NCBI RefSeq assembly: GCF_030010625.1
Contig: NZ_JASCXN010000004.1
Span: 1-64,000 of the forward strand
Direction of reading: 5' to 3'
Source of the DNA: Streptomyces sp. CC208A
Lineage (GTDB): Bacteria; Actinomycetota; Actinomycetes; Streptomycetales; Streptomycetaceae
Length of the DNA stretch: 64,000 nucleotides
Under the pieces are notes generated by a model. It made no database searches, had not been told where the DNA came from, and saw nothing but the letters and a program-made list of their open reading frames with translations. Made by a program: the position numbers and the translations under genes. Below, one piece after another: positions 9,260 to 17,584 of this stretch; positions within the stretch are counted from its first letter, which is position 1; every line of letters begins with the position of its first letter.

Positions 9260-9742
9260 GTGTTCACGGCAACCGACCCCTGGCAAGGGCACGATATCGG
9301 GGGGTTGTTCATCGCCCTGTTCGCCGGAGCGGCGACCCTGCTGGGCCTCATGGGGTACCTGTGCTCACGGCTCTCGCCGCAGATCCTCCGCGGCTACACG
9401 CCCGCCCGGGCCTGGCGGGACGTGTCCCTGGCCGCGGTCGCTGTGGGGACAGCCCTGTACCTGTGGGGGCTCCTCCACGTCCTCCTCACGGACGAGCAGG
9501 AGCAGGCAGAGGAGTGCGATCTGCGGCGTCCCGGAGACGTACCCCGTCTCGTCGGCCTCCGAGGGGACTTCGTCCCGCTGCGGCTCGTTTGCGAGACGCC
9601 GAACGGCCATGACTACAACGTCGTCATCCCCGACTACATCAACCCGTCCCTCACTGTCCTGCTGCTGCTCGCGCTCTTCGGCGCCGCGGTCTCCGGCCTC
9701 CTGCATCGCAAGCAGCGCATGTCCGCACGGAAGAAAGGCTGA
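9260..9742 (+). CDS. Small multi-pass membrane protein
   Basis: 160 residues with three hydrophobic segments, at about 14-36, 53-75 and 128-147. Between the second and third is a soluble loop with two Cys (EECDLRRPG and LVCETPNG) that may be extracytoplasmic and disulfide-bonded. The C-terminus is Arg/Lys-rich (HRKQRMSARKKG), as expected for a cytoplasmic tail. The GTG at 9260 starts seven bases after the stop of the DUF1906 gene; an overlapping ATG at 9250 is in another frame and is not used. No family is recognised. Its position directly behind a leaderless muralytic-type gene invites comparison with holin-like proteins, without proof. Confidence 0.7.
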   Translation: MFTATDPWQGHDIGGLFIALFAGAATLLGLMGYLCSRLSPQILRGYTPARAWRDVSLAAVAVGTALYLWGLLHVLLTDEQEQAEECDLRRPGDVPRLVGLRGDFVPLRLVCETPNGHDYNVVIPDYINPSLTVLLLLALFGAAVSGLLHRKQRMSARKKG

Positions 9743-9746
9743 GCCG

Positions 9747-10499
9747 TTGAGCAACTCCGGATTCACCCGTAGGCACACTCTCATAGCCGCCGCGGGTGTC
9801 ACCGCCGCCGCGAGCCTCGCCTCCACCGGTCTTCTCGCGGCCCCGGCCGTGGCTGCTCCACCGACTCCCTTGAGGAACGACGCGCTGAAGGAGGCCCTGC
9901 GGAGGGCCGAGGCCCGGCACCGTCGCCTCGCCACCGGCCGCCCGTCCGCCAACGGATGGGAGATGCAGAAGGCCGTCGATGCCGATGGCGACATCGTCAC
10001 CTGTACGGTGCCCGGCACCGGCCTGACCGTTGCCCTCCGCGGAGGAGACCCTATGACGGTCTTGGTCCATGTGATCCGCCGCTTCCACTACGAGGTCGAC
10101 GCGCTTGGCAAGAACGGAGAACCGGACACACTCGCAGGGTGGACAGCACCATTGGCTGTACGGGACAGCCGACGCCCCGAGTCCAACCAGGCCTCCGGCA
10201 CAGCCGTCGTCATCCGCCCGGGCTCCTACCCGGCAGGCGTGCGTGACGGGTTCACCGCGGGCCGGCAACTGATCATCCGCGACATCGTCGCGGACACCGA
10301 GGGCGTTGTTCGCTGGGGTGGCGATGACCGCCGCCCGTACGAGGGGCTGTTCTACCTCGACGTTCCACCGGAGGACGCACGCCTGGCAAGGGTTGCAGCC
10401 AAGATCCGCGCCTGGGCCGAGACCCCCGGCGCCGGCGCGGGCGCCCTCCCCGACGTGGCGGAACCCACACGTCGGAACCGGGCTGCTCGCTACCACTGA
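9747..10499 (+). CDS. Tat-exported M15-type peptidase fold lacking zinc ligands
   Basis: 250 residues from a TTG start (AAAGG eight bases upstream, four bases after the previous stop). The N-terminus has a twin-arginine signal (TRRHTLI, then a hydrophobic Ala-rich core and APAVAAP). Residues about 70-235 follow the M15C D-Ala-D-Ala endopeptidase plan: the SNHASGTAxD motif is recognisable as SNQASGTAVV (Gln148 for His, Val155 for Asp), and the WGGD...DEMHF motif as RWGGDDRRPYEGLFYLD, again without His. All three expected metal ligands are therefore replaced. It is most likely a non-catalytic wall-binding or regulatory protein. It is the third gene of a tight run starting at 7010. Confidence 0.75.
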   Translation: MSNSGFTRRHTLIAAAGVTAAASLASTGLLAAPAVAAPPTPLRNDALKEALRRAEARHRRLATGRPSANGWEMQKAVDADGDIVTCTVPGTGLTVALRGGDPMTVLVHVIRRFHYEVDALGKNGEPDTLAGWTAPLAVRDSRRPESNQASGTAVVIRPGSYPAGVRDGFTAGRQLIIRDIVADTEGVVRWGGDDRRPYEGLFYLDVPPEDARLARVAAKIRAWAETPGAGAGALPDVAEPTRRNRAARYH

Positions 10500-10798
10500 G
10501 AGTGCCGGCCGCGATGTCAGGAGACCCCTCGCCGTCGCCCGACGAGCTGGCCGAGTCGGGATCGCCGATGCCTGAGCCGACCCCGCTGGCCAATGCTGCG
10601 GGAAACGATCCCCGCAGGCATCTTGGCAGGCCCTGGCCAGCGCGTTTCGCCGACGCCTGCGCACTCTCATTTCCCATGTCTCAGAAGCGCCCTGCTTCGT
10701 TATTCATGGAAATAATAGTGCGCAGGTCAGAGGCCATGTCGACTCTCATCTTCGGCGGCGGCTCTCATCCGGGGTGTGCGGCCTCTAGGGTGTCCGGC
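10500..10798. other. Intergenic region before the two-component genes
   Basis: No gene is supported here. An AT-rich patch in otherwise GC-rich DNA, with the inverted repeat TTATT (10700-10704) and AATAA (10711-10715), lies about 85 bases upstream of the response regulator. It may hold its promoter. Confidence 0.35.
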
Positions 10799-11470
10799 GT
10801 GCGCGTACTGCTCGTCGAGGACGACGAAAACCTTCGGTTCGGGGTGGCCGCCGCGCTGCGGGCCGCCGGGTTCGCCGTCGACGAGGCGGGGGATCTGCCG
10901 CGGGCGGACGAGGCGCTGTTCGTCACCGCGTACGACTGCGCCGTCCTCGACCGGATGCTGCCGTCCGGGGACGCCGCCGGGTACGTCGAGGGGCTGCGGC
11001 GGGCCGGCCGTGAGGTGCCGGTGCTGTTCCTCACCGCGCGCGACACCGTGGCCGACCGGCTGGCCGGCTTCGCGAGCGGCGGGGACGACTACCTCGTCAA
11101 GCCGTTCGCCGTGCCCGAGCTGGTCGCCCGCGTCCGCAGCCTGTGCCGCCGCGCGGCGGTGGTACGGCCGCCGGTGCACCGCGTCGGCGACCTGGAGGTC
11201 GACACGGCGCGCCGGCACGTACGCCGCGGCGGGGTGCTTCTGACGCTGACGAGCAGGGAGTTCGCCGTCCTGGAGGTCCTGGCCGCGCGCGCCGACCAGG
11301 CGGTCACCCGCGCCGAGCTGATCGAGAGCTGCTGGGACGAGATGGCCGAGCCGCAGTCCAACGTCCTGGAGGTGCTCGTCTCCCAGCTCCGCCGCAAGCT
11401 CGGCGACCCGCCGCTGATCCACACCGTGCGCGGGGTCGGCTACCGGCTCGCGCCCGACGCCGCCCGGTGA
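10799..11470 (+). CDS. OmpR-family response regulator
   Basis: 223 residues. The receiver domain (1-115) has the acidic pair EDD (7-9), the phospho-acceptor Asp51 (AVLDRMLP), Thr79 in LFLTA and Lys101 (YLVKPF). A winged-helix DNA-binding domain (about 128-220) ends with the typical HTVRGVGYRL. The GTG at 10799 is chosen because AGGG lies eight bases upstream and the protein then begins VRVLLVEDD; a GTG at 10790 is possible. Its TGA overlaps the GTG of the histidine kinase (GTGA). The likely target is the hydrolase gene at 12909, which has an 11-bp-spaced direct repeat upstream. Confidence 0.95.
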   Translation: MRVLLVEDDENLRFGVAAALRAAGFAVDEAGDLPRADEALFVTAYDCAVLDRMLPSGDAAGYVEGLRRAGREVPVLFLTARDTVADRLAGFASGGDDYLVKPFAVPELVARVRSLCRRAAVVRPPVHRVGDLEVDTARRHVRRGGVLLTLTSREFAVLEVLAARADQAVTRAELIESCWDEMAEPQSNVLEVLVSQLRRKLGDPPLIHTVRGVGYRLAPDAAR

Positions 11471-12825
11471 GCGTCCGATCCCGGCCGGGGAGCGGCTGGC
11501 GCCGCCCGGTGGACGGCCGCCGTACGCGCCGGCCGCTCACCCCCACCGAGCGGGTGCTGCGGCTGCGGCGCCGGATCAGCCTGCTGTTCGCGCTGACCAG
11601 CGCCGTGGGCCTGATCGCGATGGGCGTGCTCGCCGTACGCAGCGACAGCGGCCGCTGGCGCGAGCAGCTCGACCACGCGATGGACGCGGACACCAGCTGG
11701 GCCCTCGGCCTTCTGGAGACCGACGAGGACGGGCGCCTGGACACGGCCGTCCTCGCCGACACCATGAACATCGACTGCCCGCCGCTGACCGTGCTCCTCG
11801 CCGACGAGGCCGAGGCCGAGGCCGGTCTCACCGTCCAGCACGCCCCCGCCAAGCCGTGCCTGACCGTGGGCCGCGAGGTCGTTCTGGAGGCCGGCCGTGC
11901 GGCGGTCCTGGCCGAGGAGCCGCGCGGCTTCGACCGGCGTACGGCGGACGGGGCGCCGGTACGGCTCTTCGCGCTGCCCTTCTACGCCGCCGAGGCCGAC
12001 GGCGACGACGTACCCCAGGGCGTCCTGGTGGCGGCGGCCGACGCGAGCGACGCGCAGGCCGAGCACCGGCGCCTGGTGTGGCTCGTGACGGGCGGCTGCG
12101 CCGTGCTCGTCCTGCTGTCCGCGGCCGTCGGGCACGTCCTGTCCGGGCGGGCGGTACGGCCCGCGCTCGCGGCGCTCGGCCAGCAGGAGGCGTTCCTCGC
12201 GGACGCCGCCCACGACCTGCGTACCCCGGCCGCCTCCCTGCGCACCCTCGCCGAGACCGCGCTGCGCGGCGAGACCGACAGCGCGGACGTGCACCGCCGC
12301 ACCCTGCGCCTCGCGGAGGGCATGGGGCGGCTCGTCGACGGACTGCTCACCCGGGCCCGCCTGATGTCCGGCACGGCCGTCCCTGCCCGCCAGCCGCTGC
12401 GCCTCGACCAGCTCGTCGAGGCGGTCGTCGAGGAGGCGGGCGAGGGCCGGGCGGCGGAGGGGCACCGGGTACGGGTCGAGGCCGAGGAGACGGTCGTGGT
12501 CGCCGACCCCGACCTGCTGCGCCGGGCCGTCGGCAACCTGCTCGGCAACGCCCTCACGCACGGCCACGCGCCCGGGGTCCCGGCGGACGTCCTGATCACA
12601 GTCGCCCGCGACGGCACGGTGACGGTCGAGGACTCCGGCCCCGGCCTCCCGCCGGAGGTCGCGGACGCCCTCTTCGAACGCTTCCGCAGCGGCTCGGGCT
12701 CCACCGGCCTCGGCCTCTCCATCGCCTCCTGGGTCGCCCACGCCCACGGTGGCACCCTCACGGCGGGATCGGGAGAGCACGGCGGGGCGCGGTTCGTCCT
12801 CCGCCTGCCGACGCGGGAGGAGTGA
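11467..12825 (+). CDS. Membrane sensor histidine kinase
   Basis: 452 residues. TM1 at about 37-57 and TM2 at about 203-225 enclose a sensor loop of about 145 residues that is acidic and has two Cys (IDCPP and KPCLT), possibly disulfide-linked. After a short linker the H-box is AAHDLRTPAAS with His249. The N-box is NLLGNALTHG, followed by the ATP-binding DSGPGLP and the GSTGLGLS glycine box. It starts at the GTG overlapping the response-regulator stop, so the two are co-translated. The stimulus is unknown; the extracytoplasmic loop suggests an envelope or redox signal. Confidence 0.95.
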   Translation: MSVRSRPGSGWRRPVDGRRTRRPLTPTERVLRLRRRISLLFALTSAVGLIAMGVLAVRSDSGRWREQLDHAMDADTSWALGLLETDEDGRLDTAVLADTMNIDCPPLTVLLADEAEAEAGLTVQHAPAKPCLTVGREVVLEAGRAAVLAEEPRGFDRRTADGAPVRLFALPFYAAEADGDDVPQGVLVAAADASDAQAEHRRLVWLVTGGCAVLVLLSAAVGHVLSGRAVRPALAALGQQEAFLADAAHDLRTPAASLRTLAETALRGETDSADVHRRTLRLAEGMGRLVDGLLTRARLMSGTAVPARQPLRLDQLVEAVVEEAGEGRAAEGHRVRVEAEETVVVADPDLLRRAVGNLLGNALTHGHAPGVPADVLITVARDGTVTVEDSGPGLPPEVADALFERFRSGSGSTGLGLSIASWVAHAHGGTLTAGSGEHGGARFVLRLPTREE

Positions 12826-12842
12826 GGCCGCCCCCGCACCTC

Positions 12843-12859
12843 CCTCAGGAAATCCTCAG
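12843..12859 (+). promoter_or_regulatory. Direct repeat, candidate response-regulator operator
   Basis: CCTCAG occurs at 12843-12848 and 12854-12859. The spacing is 11 bp, one helical turn, as for OmpR-family regulators that bind direct repeats. It lies between the kinase stop and the hydrolase start at 12909. Confidence 0.45.
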
Positions 12860-12908
12860 CATCCGCGCGTGATCCTTTCCCCGACCGACCACCCAAGGGG
12901 AGCCCCTC

Positions 12909-14540
12909 GTGATCCGCGCCACTGCCCGCCGCCGTCCGGCCCTCGTCCTCGCCCTCGCCGCCCTCGGCGCCACCTCCCTGGCCGCCTGCACGACCGGCCC
13001 CGGCGCCGGCCCGGACACGGACCGGCCCAGGGCCGCATCCGCCGCGCCCGACCCGGCAGACCCGGCCGACCGGCCCGAACTCCGCCGGTTCTACGGCCAG
13101 AAGCTCACCTGGAGGCCCTGCGGCGAGCTCCGGTGCGCCTCGCTCACCGTCCCCATGGACTACTCCCGGCCCGGCGACGGCAGGACCTTCGTCCTGCCGG
13201 TGGCCAGGGCCGCCACGGCCACGGCGGACCGGCGGATCGGCTCCCTCGTCTACAACCCGGGCGGGCCCGGCGAGCGGGGCGTCCAGGCCCTCAGGGACGG
13301 CCTCGCCGACGGGCTGGGGCAGGGCGTGCGCGAGCGGTTCGACATCGTGGCCTTCGACCCGCGCGGCGTCGGGGAGAGCAAGCCCGCCCTCACCTGCGTC
13401 CCCCCGGACCAGGCGGACGACGAGGAGGAGTCGGCGACCGCCGCCGTCCCGCCGCATCCCCGTACCCCGGCCGAGCGCGCCGCCGCCCTCGCCGACGCGC
13501 GGGCCACGGCCGAGTCCTGCCGGAAGGCCAGCGGCCCGCTGCTCCCCCACGTCGGTACGGCCGACGCGGCACGGGACCTGGACGTGCTGCGGGCGGCGCT
13601 CGGCGAGCGCCGGCTGACGTACGTCGGCTGGTCGTACGGCACGAGCCTGGGCACCTCGTACGCCGAGCAGTTCCCGCGCCGCGTACGGGCGATGGTCCTG
13701 GACGGCGCGATCGACCCCGCCCTCGACTGGCGGCAGCGCCTGACGAGCCAGGCCACGGGCTTCCGGGACGCGGTCGACACGTACGCCCGGACCTGCGCGG
13801 ACGTCGTCGAGGAGGGCTGCCCCGGCACCACCCCCGAGGAGATACGCGCGCTGATCGACCGGCTCGTGGAACGGAGCCGGCGCGAGCCGCTGCCGGTCGA
13901 GGACTCCGAGGACGGACTCGACGCGGCCGGCGTGATCTCCGCCCTCAGCATGTCCATGTACACGCCGGAGGACCAGTGGGAGGACCTGTCCGCCGCCCTG
14001 CGCGCGGCGGACGACGGCGACGGCACGGAGCTGGCGGCGCTGGCCACGGGGGCGAGCGAGGAGGAGAACGAGGACACCCCCACCGAGCCCGCCGACGACT
14101 CCGGGTCTCCCGACGACGTCCCCGAGGACAACTCCGAAGCCGCCCTGATCGCCGTCAACTGCCTCGACGTCCCCCACCCGCGCGACGAACGGGCCTACTG
14201 GGACGCGCTCGCCCCCGCCGAGAAGGCCGCCGGTCTCTACGGCACCACCGGCCTGACCGGCGAACTCGTCTGCAAGGACTGGCCGTCCGGCCCTGACCGC
14301 CCGCACCGCGTGAACGCGGCGGGCGTCCCCCCGGTCCTCGTCGTGGGTACGACGGGCGACCCGGCGACGCCGTACGCCGAGGCGGTGAGCCTGGCCCGGC
14401 AGTTCCCCGGCGGCATGCTGCTGTCCCTCCGGGCGCCGGGCCACACCGCGTACGGCCGTGACGCCTGCGTCGACGAGAAGGTCGAGGCGTACCTGACCAC
14501 CCTGGAGAAGGTCCCCGCCGGCACCATGTGCACCCCGTGA
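12909..14540 (+). CDS. Lipoprotein alpha/beta hydrolase with TAP-like C-terminal domain
   Basis: 543 residues. The lipobox LAAC (Cys27) ends a short signal, so the protein is a membrane-anchored exoenzyme. An alpha/beta-hydrolase core has NPGGPGERG (oxyanion region), the nucleophile Ser242 in GWSYGTS, Asp in GTTGDPATPY and His in APGHTAYG. The end matches the TAP-like C-terminal domain of Streptomyces tripeptidyl and prolyl aminopeptidases. A Glu/Asp-rich insertion lies at about 375-420. The GTG start has AAGGGGAG upstream. It follows a two-component pair on the same strand and is its probable target. The substrate, peptide versus ester, cannot be read from the sequence. Confidence 0.85.
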   Translation: MIRATARRRPALVLALAALGATSLAACTTGPGAGPDTDRPRAASAAPDPADPADRPELRRFYGQKLTWRPCGELRCASLTVPMDYSRPGDGRTFVLPVARAATATADRRIGSLVYNPGGPGERGVQALRDGLADGLGQGVRERFDIVAFDPRGVGESKPALTCVPPDQADDEEESATAAVPPHPRTPAERAAALADARATAESCRKASGPLLPHVGTADAARDLDVLRAALGERRLTYVGWSYGTSLGTSYAEQFPRRVRAMVLDGAIDPALDWRQRLTSQATGFRDAVDTYARTCADVVEEGCPGTTPEEIRALIDRLVERSRREPLPVEDSEDGLDAAGVISALSMSMYTPEDQWEDLSAALRAADDGDGTELAALATGASEEENEDTPTEPADDSGSPDDVPEDNSEAALIAVNCLDVPHPRDERAYWDALAPAEKAAGLYGTTGLTGELVCKDWPSGPDRPHRVNAAGVPPVLVVGTTGDPATPYAEAVSLARQFPGGMLLSLRAPGHTAYGRDACVDEKVEAYLTTLEKVPAGTMCTP

Positions 14541-14571
14541 CGGGCCGTCCCGGAAGTCCCGGGAGAAGTGG

Positions 14572-14627
14572 CGCGGGGACCGCCGCACCCCCATGCGCTG
14601 GGGGGCGGGACGACGGCGGTCCCCGCG
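14572..14627 (+). terminator. Hairpin terminator after the TAP-like hydrolase
   Basis: CGCGGGGACCGCCG (14572-14585) pairs perfectly with CGGCGGTCCCCGCG (14614-14627), a 14-bp stem. The 28-base loop can itself fold on a C5/G6 pair. The rest of 14541-14824 holds no gene. Confidence 0.75.
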
Positions 14628-14803
14628 GGGGACACGGGCCCGGGTCAGGGCCGGTCTCCGCGTCCGCGGCGTCTTCAGAGGTCCGGGAGCCGCTCCGGAG
14701 GTTCCTGTGACGCCGACGAGGAACACTCTGCCGGAGGCGTGTTAAGCGGGTGCTGCGCGGACGTGACGCCCTCGTACCGTTTGCGCCAACACCCGCGCGG
14801 GGT

Positions 14804-14819
14804 CCGCCGCCTCCGGCGG
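14804..14819 (-). terminator. Short hairpin downstream of cystathionine beta-synthase
   Basis: CCGCCG (14804-14809) and CGGCGG (14814-14819) form a 6-bp stem just after the synthase stop. It is short and GC-only, so a weak call. Confidence 0.35.
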
Positions 14820-14824
14820 GGGGG

Positions 14825-16210
14825 CTACTTCGCGCCGCCGCCGGCCAGGAAGGCGAGCAGGTCCTGGCGGCTGACGACGCCGGTGGGCTTGCCCTCGACG
14901 AGGACGATGGCGGCGTCGGCGTCGCCGAGGACGGACATCAGGTCGGCGACCGGCTCGCCGGAGCCGACCTGCGGCAGCGGCGCGGACATGTGGTCCTCCA
15001 GCGGGTCCTCCAGCTTCGCCTTCTGGGTGAAGAGGTGGTCCAGGAGCTCCCGCTCCACGACCGAGCCGATGACCTCGGCGGCCATGACGTCGGGGTGGCC
15101 GGCGCCGGGCTTCACGATGGGCATCTGGGAGACGCCGTACTCGCGCAGCACCTCGATGGCCTGGCCGACGGTCTCGTCCGGGTGCATGTGGACGAGGGAG
15201 GGCATGACGCCCTCCTTGTGGCGCAGGACGTCGGCGACGGTGGCGGTGGAGGTGTCCTCCAGGAAGCCGTAGTCGGCCATCCACTCGTCGTTGAAGATCT
15301 TCGACATGTAGCCGCGGCCCGAGTCCGGGAGCAGGACGACCACGACGTCGTCGGGGCCGAGGTCCCTGGCGACCTCCAGGGCGGCGACGACGGCCATGCC
15401 GCAGGAGCCGCCGACGAGGAGGCCCTCCTCCTTGGCGAGGCGGCGGGTCATCTGGAAGGAGTCCTTGTCGGAGACCGCGACGATCCGGTCCGTCACGGTC
15501 CGGTCGTAGGCGGTGGGCCAGAAGTCCTCGCCGACGCCCTCGACCAGGTACGGGCGGCCGGAGCCGCCGGAGTAGACGGAGCCCTCGGGGTCGGCGCCGA
15601 CGACCTGGACCTTGCCGCCGCTGACCTCCTTCAGGTACCTGCCGGTGCCGGAGATGGTGCCGCCGGTGCCGACGCCCGCCACGAAGTGGGTGATCCTCCC
15701 GTCCGTCTGCTCCCACAGCTCGGGTCCTGTGGTCTCGTAGTGGGAGCGCGGGTTGTTCGGGTTGGAGTACTGGTCGGGCTTCCAGGCTCCGGGCGTCTCG
15801 CGGACGAGGCGGTCCGAGACGTTGTAGTACGAGTCCGGGTGCTCCGGGGCGACGGCGGTGGGGCAGACGACGACCTCGGCACCGTAGGCCCGCAGCACGT
15901 TGATCTTGTCGAGGGACACCTTGTCCGGGCAGACGAAGATGCACTTGTAGCCCTTCTGCTGGGCCACGATCGCCAGGCCGACGCCGGTGTTGCCGGACGT
16001 GGGCTCGACGATGGTGCCGCCGGGCTTCAGCTCGCCGCTCTGCTCGGCCGCCTCGATCATGCGCAGGGCGATGCGGTCCTTGACCGACCCGCCGGGGTTG
16101 AAGTACTCCACCTTGGCGAGGACGGTGGCCTGAATGCCGGCCGTCACGTTGTTGAGCTTCACCAGCGGGGTGTTGCCGACGAGGCTGATCATCGAGTCGT
16201 GGAATTGCAC
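14825..16210 (-). CDS. cbs: Cystathionine beta-synthase
   Basis: 461 residues. It condenses serine and homocysteine to cystathionine in the cytoplasm, the first step of reverse trans-sulfuration. The PLP-dependent fold II domain (about 1-320) has the Schiff-base Lys44 in GGSVKDR, the phosphate-binding TSGNTG and GTGGTISGTGR. A pair of CBS (Bateman) domains fills about 335-455 and would bind an adenosyl ligand. There is no N-terminal haem domain, as usual in actinobacteria. The GTG start has GGAG six bases upstream; the frame is open further 5' but without a start of similar quality. It is divergent from an SGNH hydrolase gene. Confidence 0.93.
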   Translation of the reverse strand: MQFHDSMISLVGNTPLVKLNNVTAGIQATVLAKVEYFNPGGSVKDRIALRMIEAAEQSGELKPGGTIVEPTSGNTGVGLAIVAQQKGYKCIFVCPDKVSLDKINVLRAYGAEVVVCPTAVAPEHPDSYYNVSDRLVRETPGAWKPDQYSNPNNPRSHYETTGPELWEQTDGRITHFVAGVGTGGTISGTGRYLKEVSGGKVQVVGADPEGSVYSGGSGRPYLVEGVGEDFWPTAYDRTVTDRIVAVSDKDSFQMTRRLAKEEGLLVGGSCGMAVVAALEVARDLGPDDVVVVLLPDSGRGYMSKIFNDEWMADYGFLEDTSTATVADVLRHKEGVMPSLVHMHPDETVGQAIEVLREYGVSQMPIVKPGAGHPDVMAAEVIGSVVERELLDHLFTQKAKLEDPLEDHMSAPLPQVGSGEPVADLMSVLGDADAAIVLVEGKPTGVVSRQDLLAFLAGGGAK

Positions 16211-16325
16211 CGTGTTCTCCGGGGTCTCCGTAATGGTGTGGCCAGCGTATGCGTAGTCGGGACGCCTTTCGGGGCAGTTAGACCCTGAACGGCTCGAAGA
16301 CGGCTCGGAGGAGGTGGCGGACCCG

Positions 16326-17453
16326 GTGTCCAGGGCGAGGGTGGCGCGCCGGATCGCGGCGGGAGCGGCGTACGGCGGCGGGAGCATCGGCCTGATCGGT
16401 GTGGCCGCGGTGGGGGTCCTGCTGGCCGAGGCGCAGCTCGCGAAGCGGACGGTGGGCACGGGGACGGCGCCCTTGCCGCCGGCGGCGGACGGGCTCTACG
16501 GGCGGGTGTTCGGCACGGAGGATCCGCTGCGGCTGGCCCTTCTGGGTGATTCCACGGCCGCCGGGCAGGGGGTGCGCCGGGCGGGGCAGACGCCGGGCGC
16601 GCTGCTCGCCTCGGGGCTGGCGGCGGTCGCGGAGCGCCCGGTGGCGCTGAAGAACGTGGCGCTGTCGGGGGCCCGCTCGGACGACCTGGAGCGGCAGGTG
16701 TCGCTGCTGCTCGCGCAGCCGATGGGCCCGCCGGACGTCTGCGTGATCATGATCGGGGCGAACGACGTGACGCACCGGCTGCCGGCGACGGAGTCGGTAC
16801 GGCTCCTGGCGGCGGCGGTGCGGCGGCTGCGGACGGCCGGCGCGGAGGTGGTCGTCGGCACCTGCCCGGACCTGGGCACGATCGAGCCGGTCTACCAGCC
16901 GCTGCGCTGGCTGGCCCGTCGGGCCTCGCGGCAGCTGGCGGCGGCGCAGACGATCGTGGTGGTGGAGCAGGGCGGGCGGACGGTGTCGCTGGGCGATCTC
17001 CTCGGCCCGGAGTTCGCGGCGAACCCGCGGGAGATGTTCGGGGTGGACCTCTTCCACCCGTCGGCGGAGGGGTACGCGACGGCGGCGATGGCGGTGCTGC
17101 CGACGCTCTGCGCGGCGCTCGGCGTGTGGCCCGAGCCGGACCGGCTGGAGCCCGGCCGCCGGGAGGGCGTGCTGCCGGTGGCGAAGGCGGCGGCCGAGGC
17201 GGCGAAGGAGGCGGGTACGGAGGTGACCGGGGTCCGGGCCCCGTGGGCGCTCCTGAAGCACCGGCGCCGACGGCGTCTCGCGGAGCCGGCGGAGGCGGGA
17301 GGGGCGCCGGGAGAGGCCGGGGAGGCGGCGGGGACGGGAGGGACACTGGGAGAGACCGGGGAGGCGGTGGAGACAGGAGGGGCACCCGCGGAGGCGGCGG
17401 GCGCCGCGGACCCCCGGAGGGAGCCCTTGCCGCAGGACGACCCCCGACCCTGA
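16326..17453 (+). CDS. Membrane-anchored SGNH/GDSL hydrolase
   Basis: 375 residues. An N-terminal hydrophobic segment (about 14-38) serves as signal anchor. The SGNH blocks are LLGDSTAAGQG (Ser76), the Gly block NVALSGARSDD, GANDVTHR (Asn) and DLFHPSAEGY (Asp/His). After about residue 290 the tail is low-complexity Gly/Ala/Glu with imperfect EAGGAPGEAGEA-like repeats, probably disordered. The start at 16326 is preferred because GGAGGAG at 16308-16314 is then 11 bases away; the GTG at 16314 directly abuts that site. An extracytoplasmic esterase or lipase role is likely. It shares a divergent promoter region with cystathionine beta-synthase. Confidence 0.85.
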   Translation: MSRARVARRIAAGAAYGGGSIGLIGVAAVGVLLAEAQLAKRTVGTGTAPLPPAADGLYGRVFGTEDPLRLALLGDSTAAGQGVRRAGQTPGALLASGLAAVAERPVALKNVALSGARSDDLERQVSLLLAQPMGPPDVCVIMIGANDVTHRLPATESVRLLAAAVRRLRTAGAEVVVGTCPDLGTIEPVYQPLRWLARRASRQLAAAQTIVVVEQGGRTVSLGDLLGPEFAANPREMFGVDLFHPSAEGYATAAMAVLPTLCAALGVWPEPDRLEPGRREGVLPVAKAAAEAAKEAGTEVTGVRAPWALLKHRRRRRLAEPAEAGGAPGEAGEAAGTGGTLGETGEAVETGGAPAEAAGAADPRREPLPQDDPRP

Positions 17454-17474
17454 CCCCGCCCCCCTCCTCTGAGC

Positions 17475-17482
17475 AAGCGCTT
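17475..17482. promoter_or_regulatory. AAGCGCTT palindrome upstream of the thiolase
   Basis: Eight-base palindrome about 100 bases before the thiolase start, in the context GCAAGCGCTTAG. It resembles the cores of TetR-family operators near fatty-acid degradation genes in actinobacteria. A single short site, so tentative. Confidence 0.3.
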
Positions 17483-17584
17483 AGAAAAGAGGCCCGCATC
17501 ACACGGTGATCCCGATGACCCCGTGCGGTACGTACAGGTAACTTCCCCTTGAGTCCGACCGCCCACCAGCCCCCTGGAGCCGTG

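Noticed and set aside
9250..9612. Plus-strand open frame starting with an ATGA overlap after the DUF1906 gene
   Set aside because: Its translation is Arg/Pro-rich, whereas the frame from 9260 gives three coherent TM segments.
7010..10499. Prophage lysis module
   Set aside because: There are no integrase, structural or terminase genes and no attachment-site duplication in the window. Only the gene order is suggestive.
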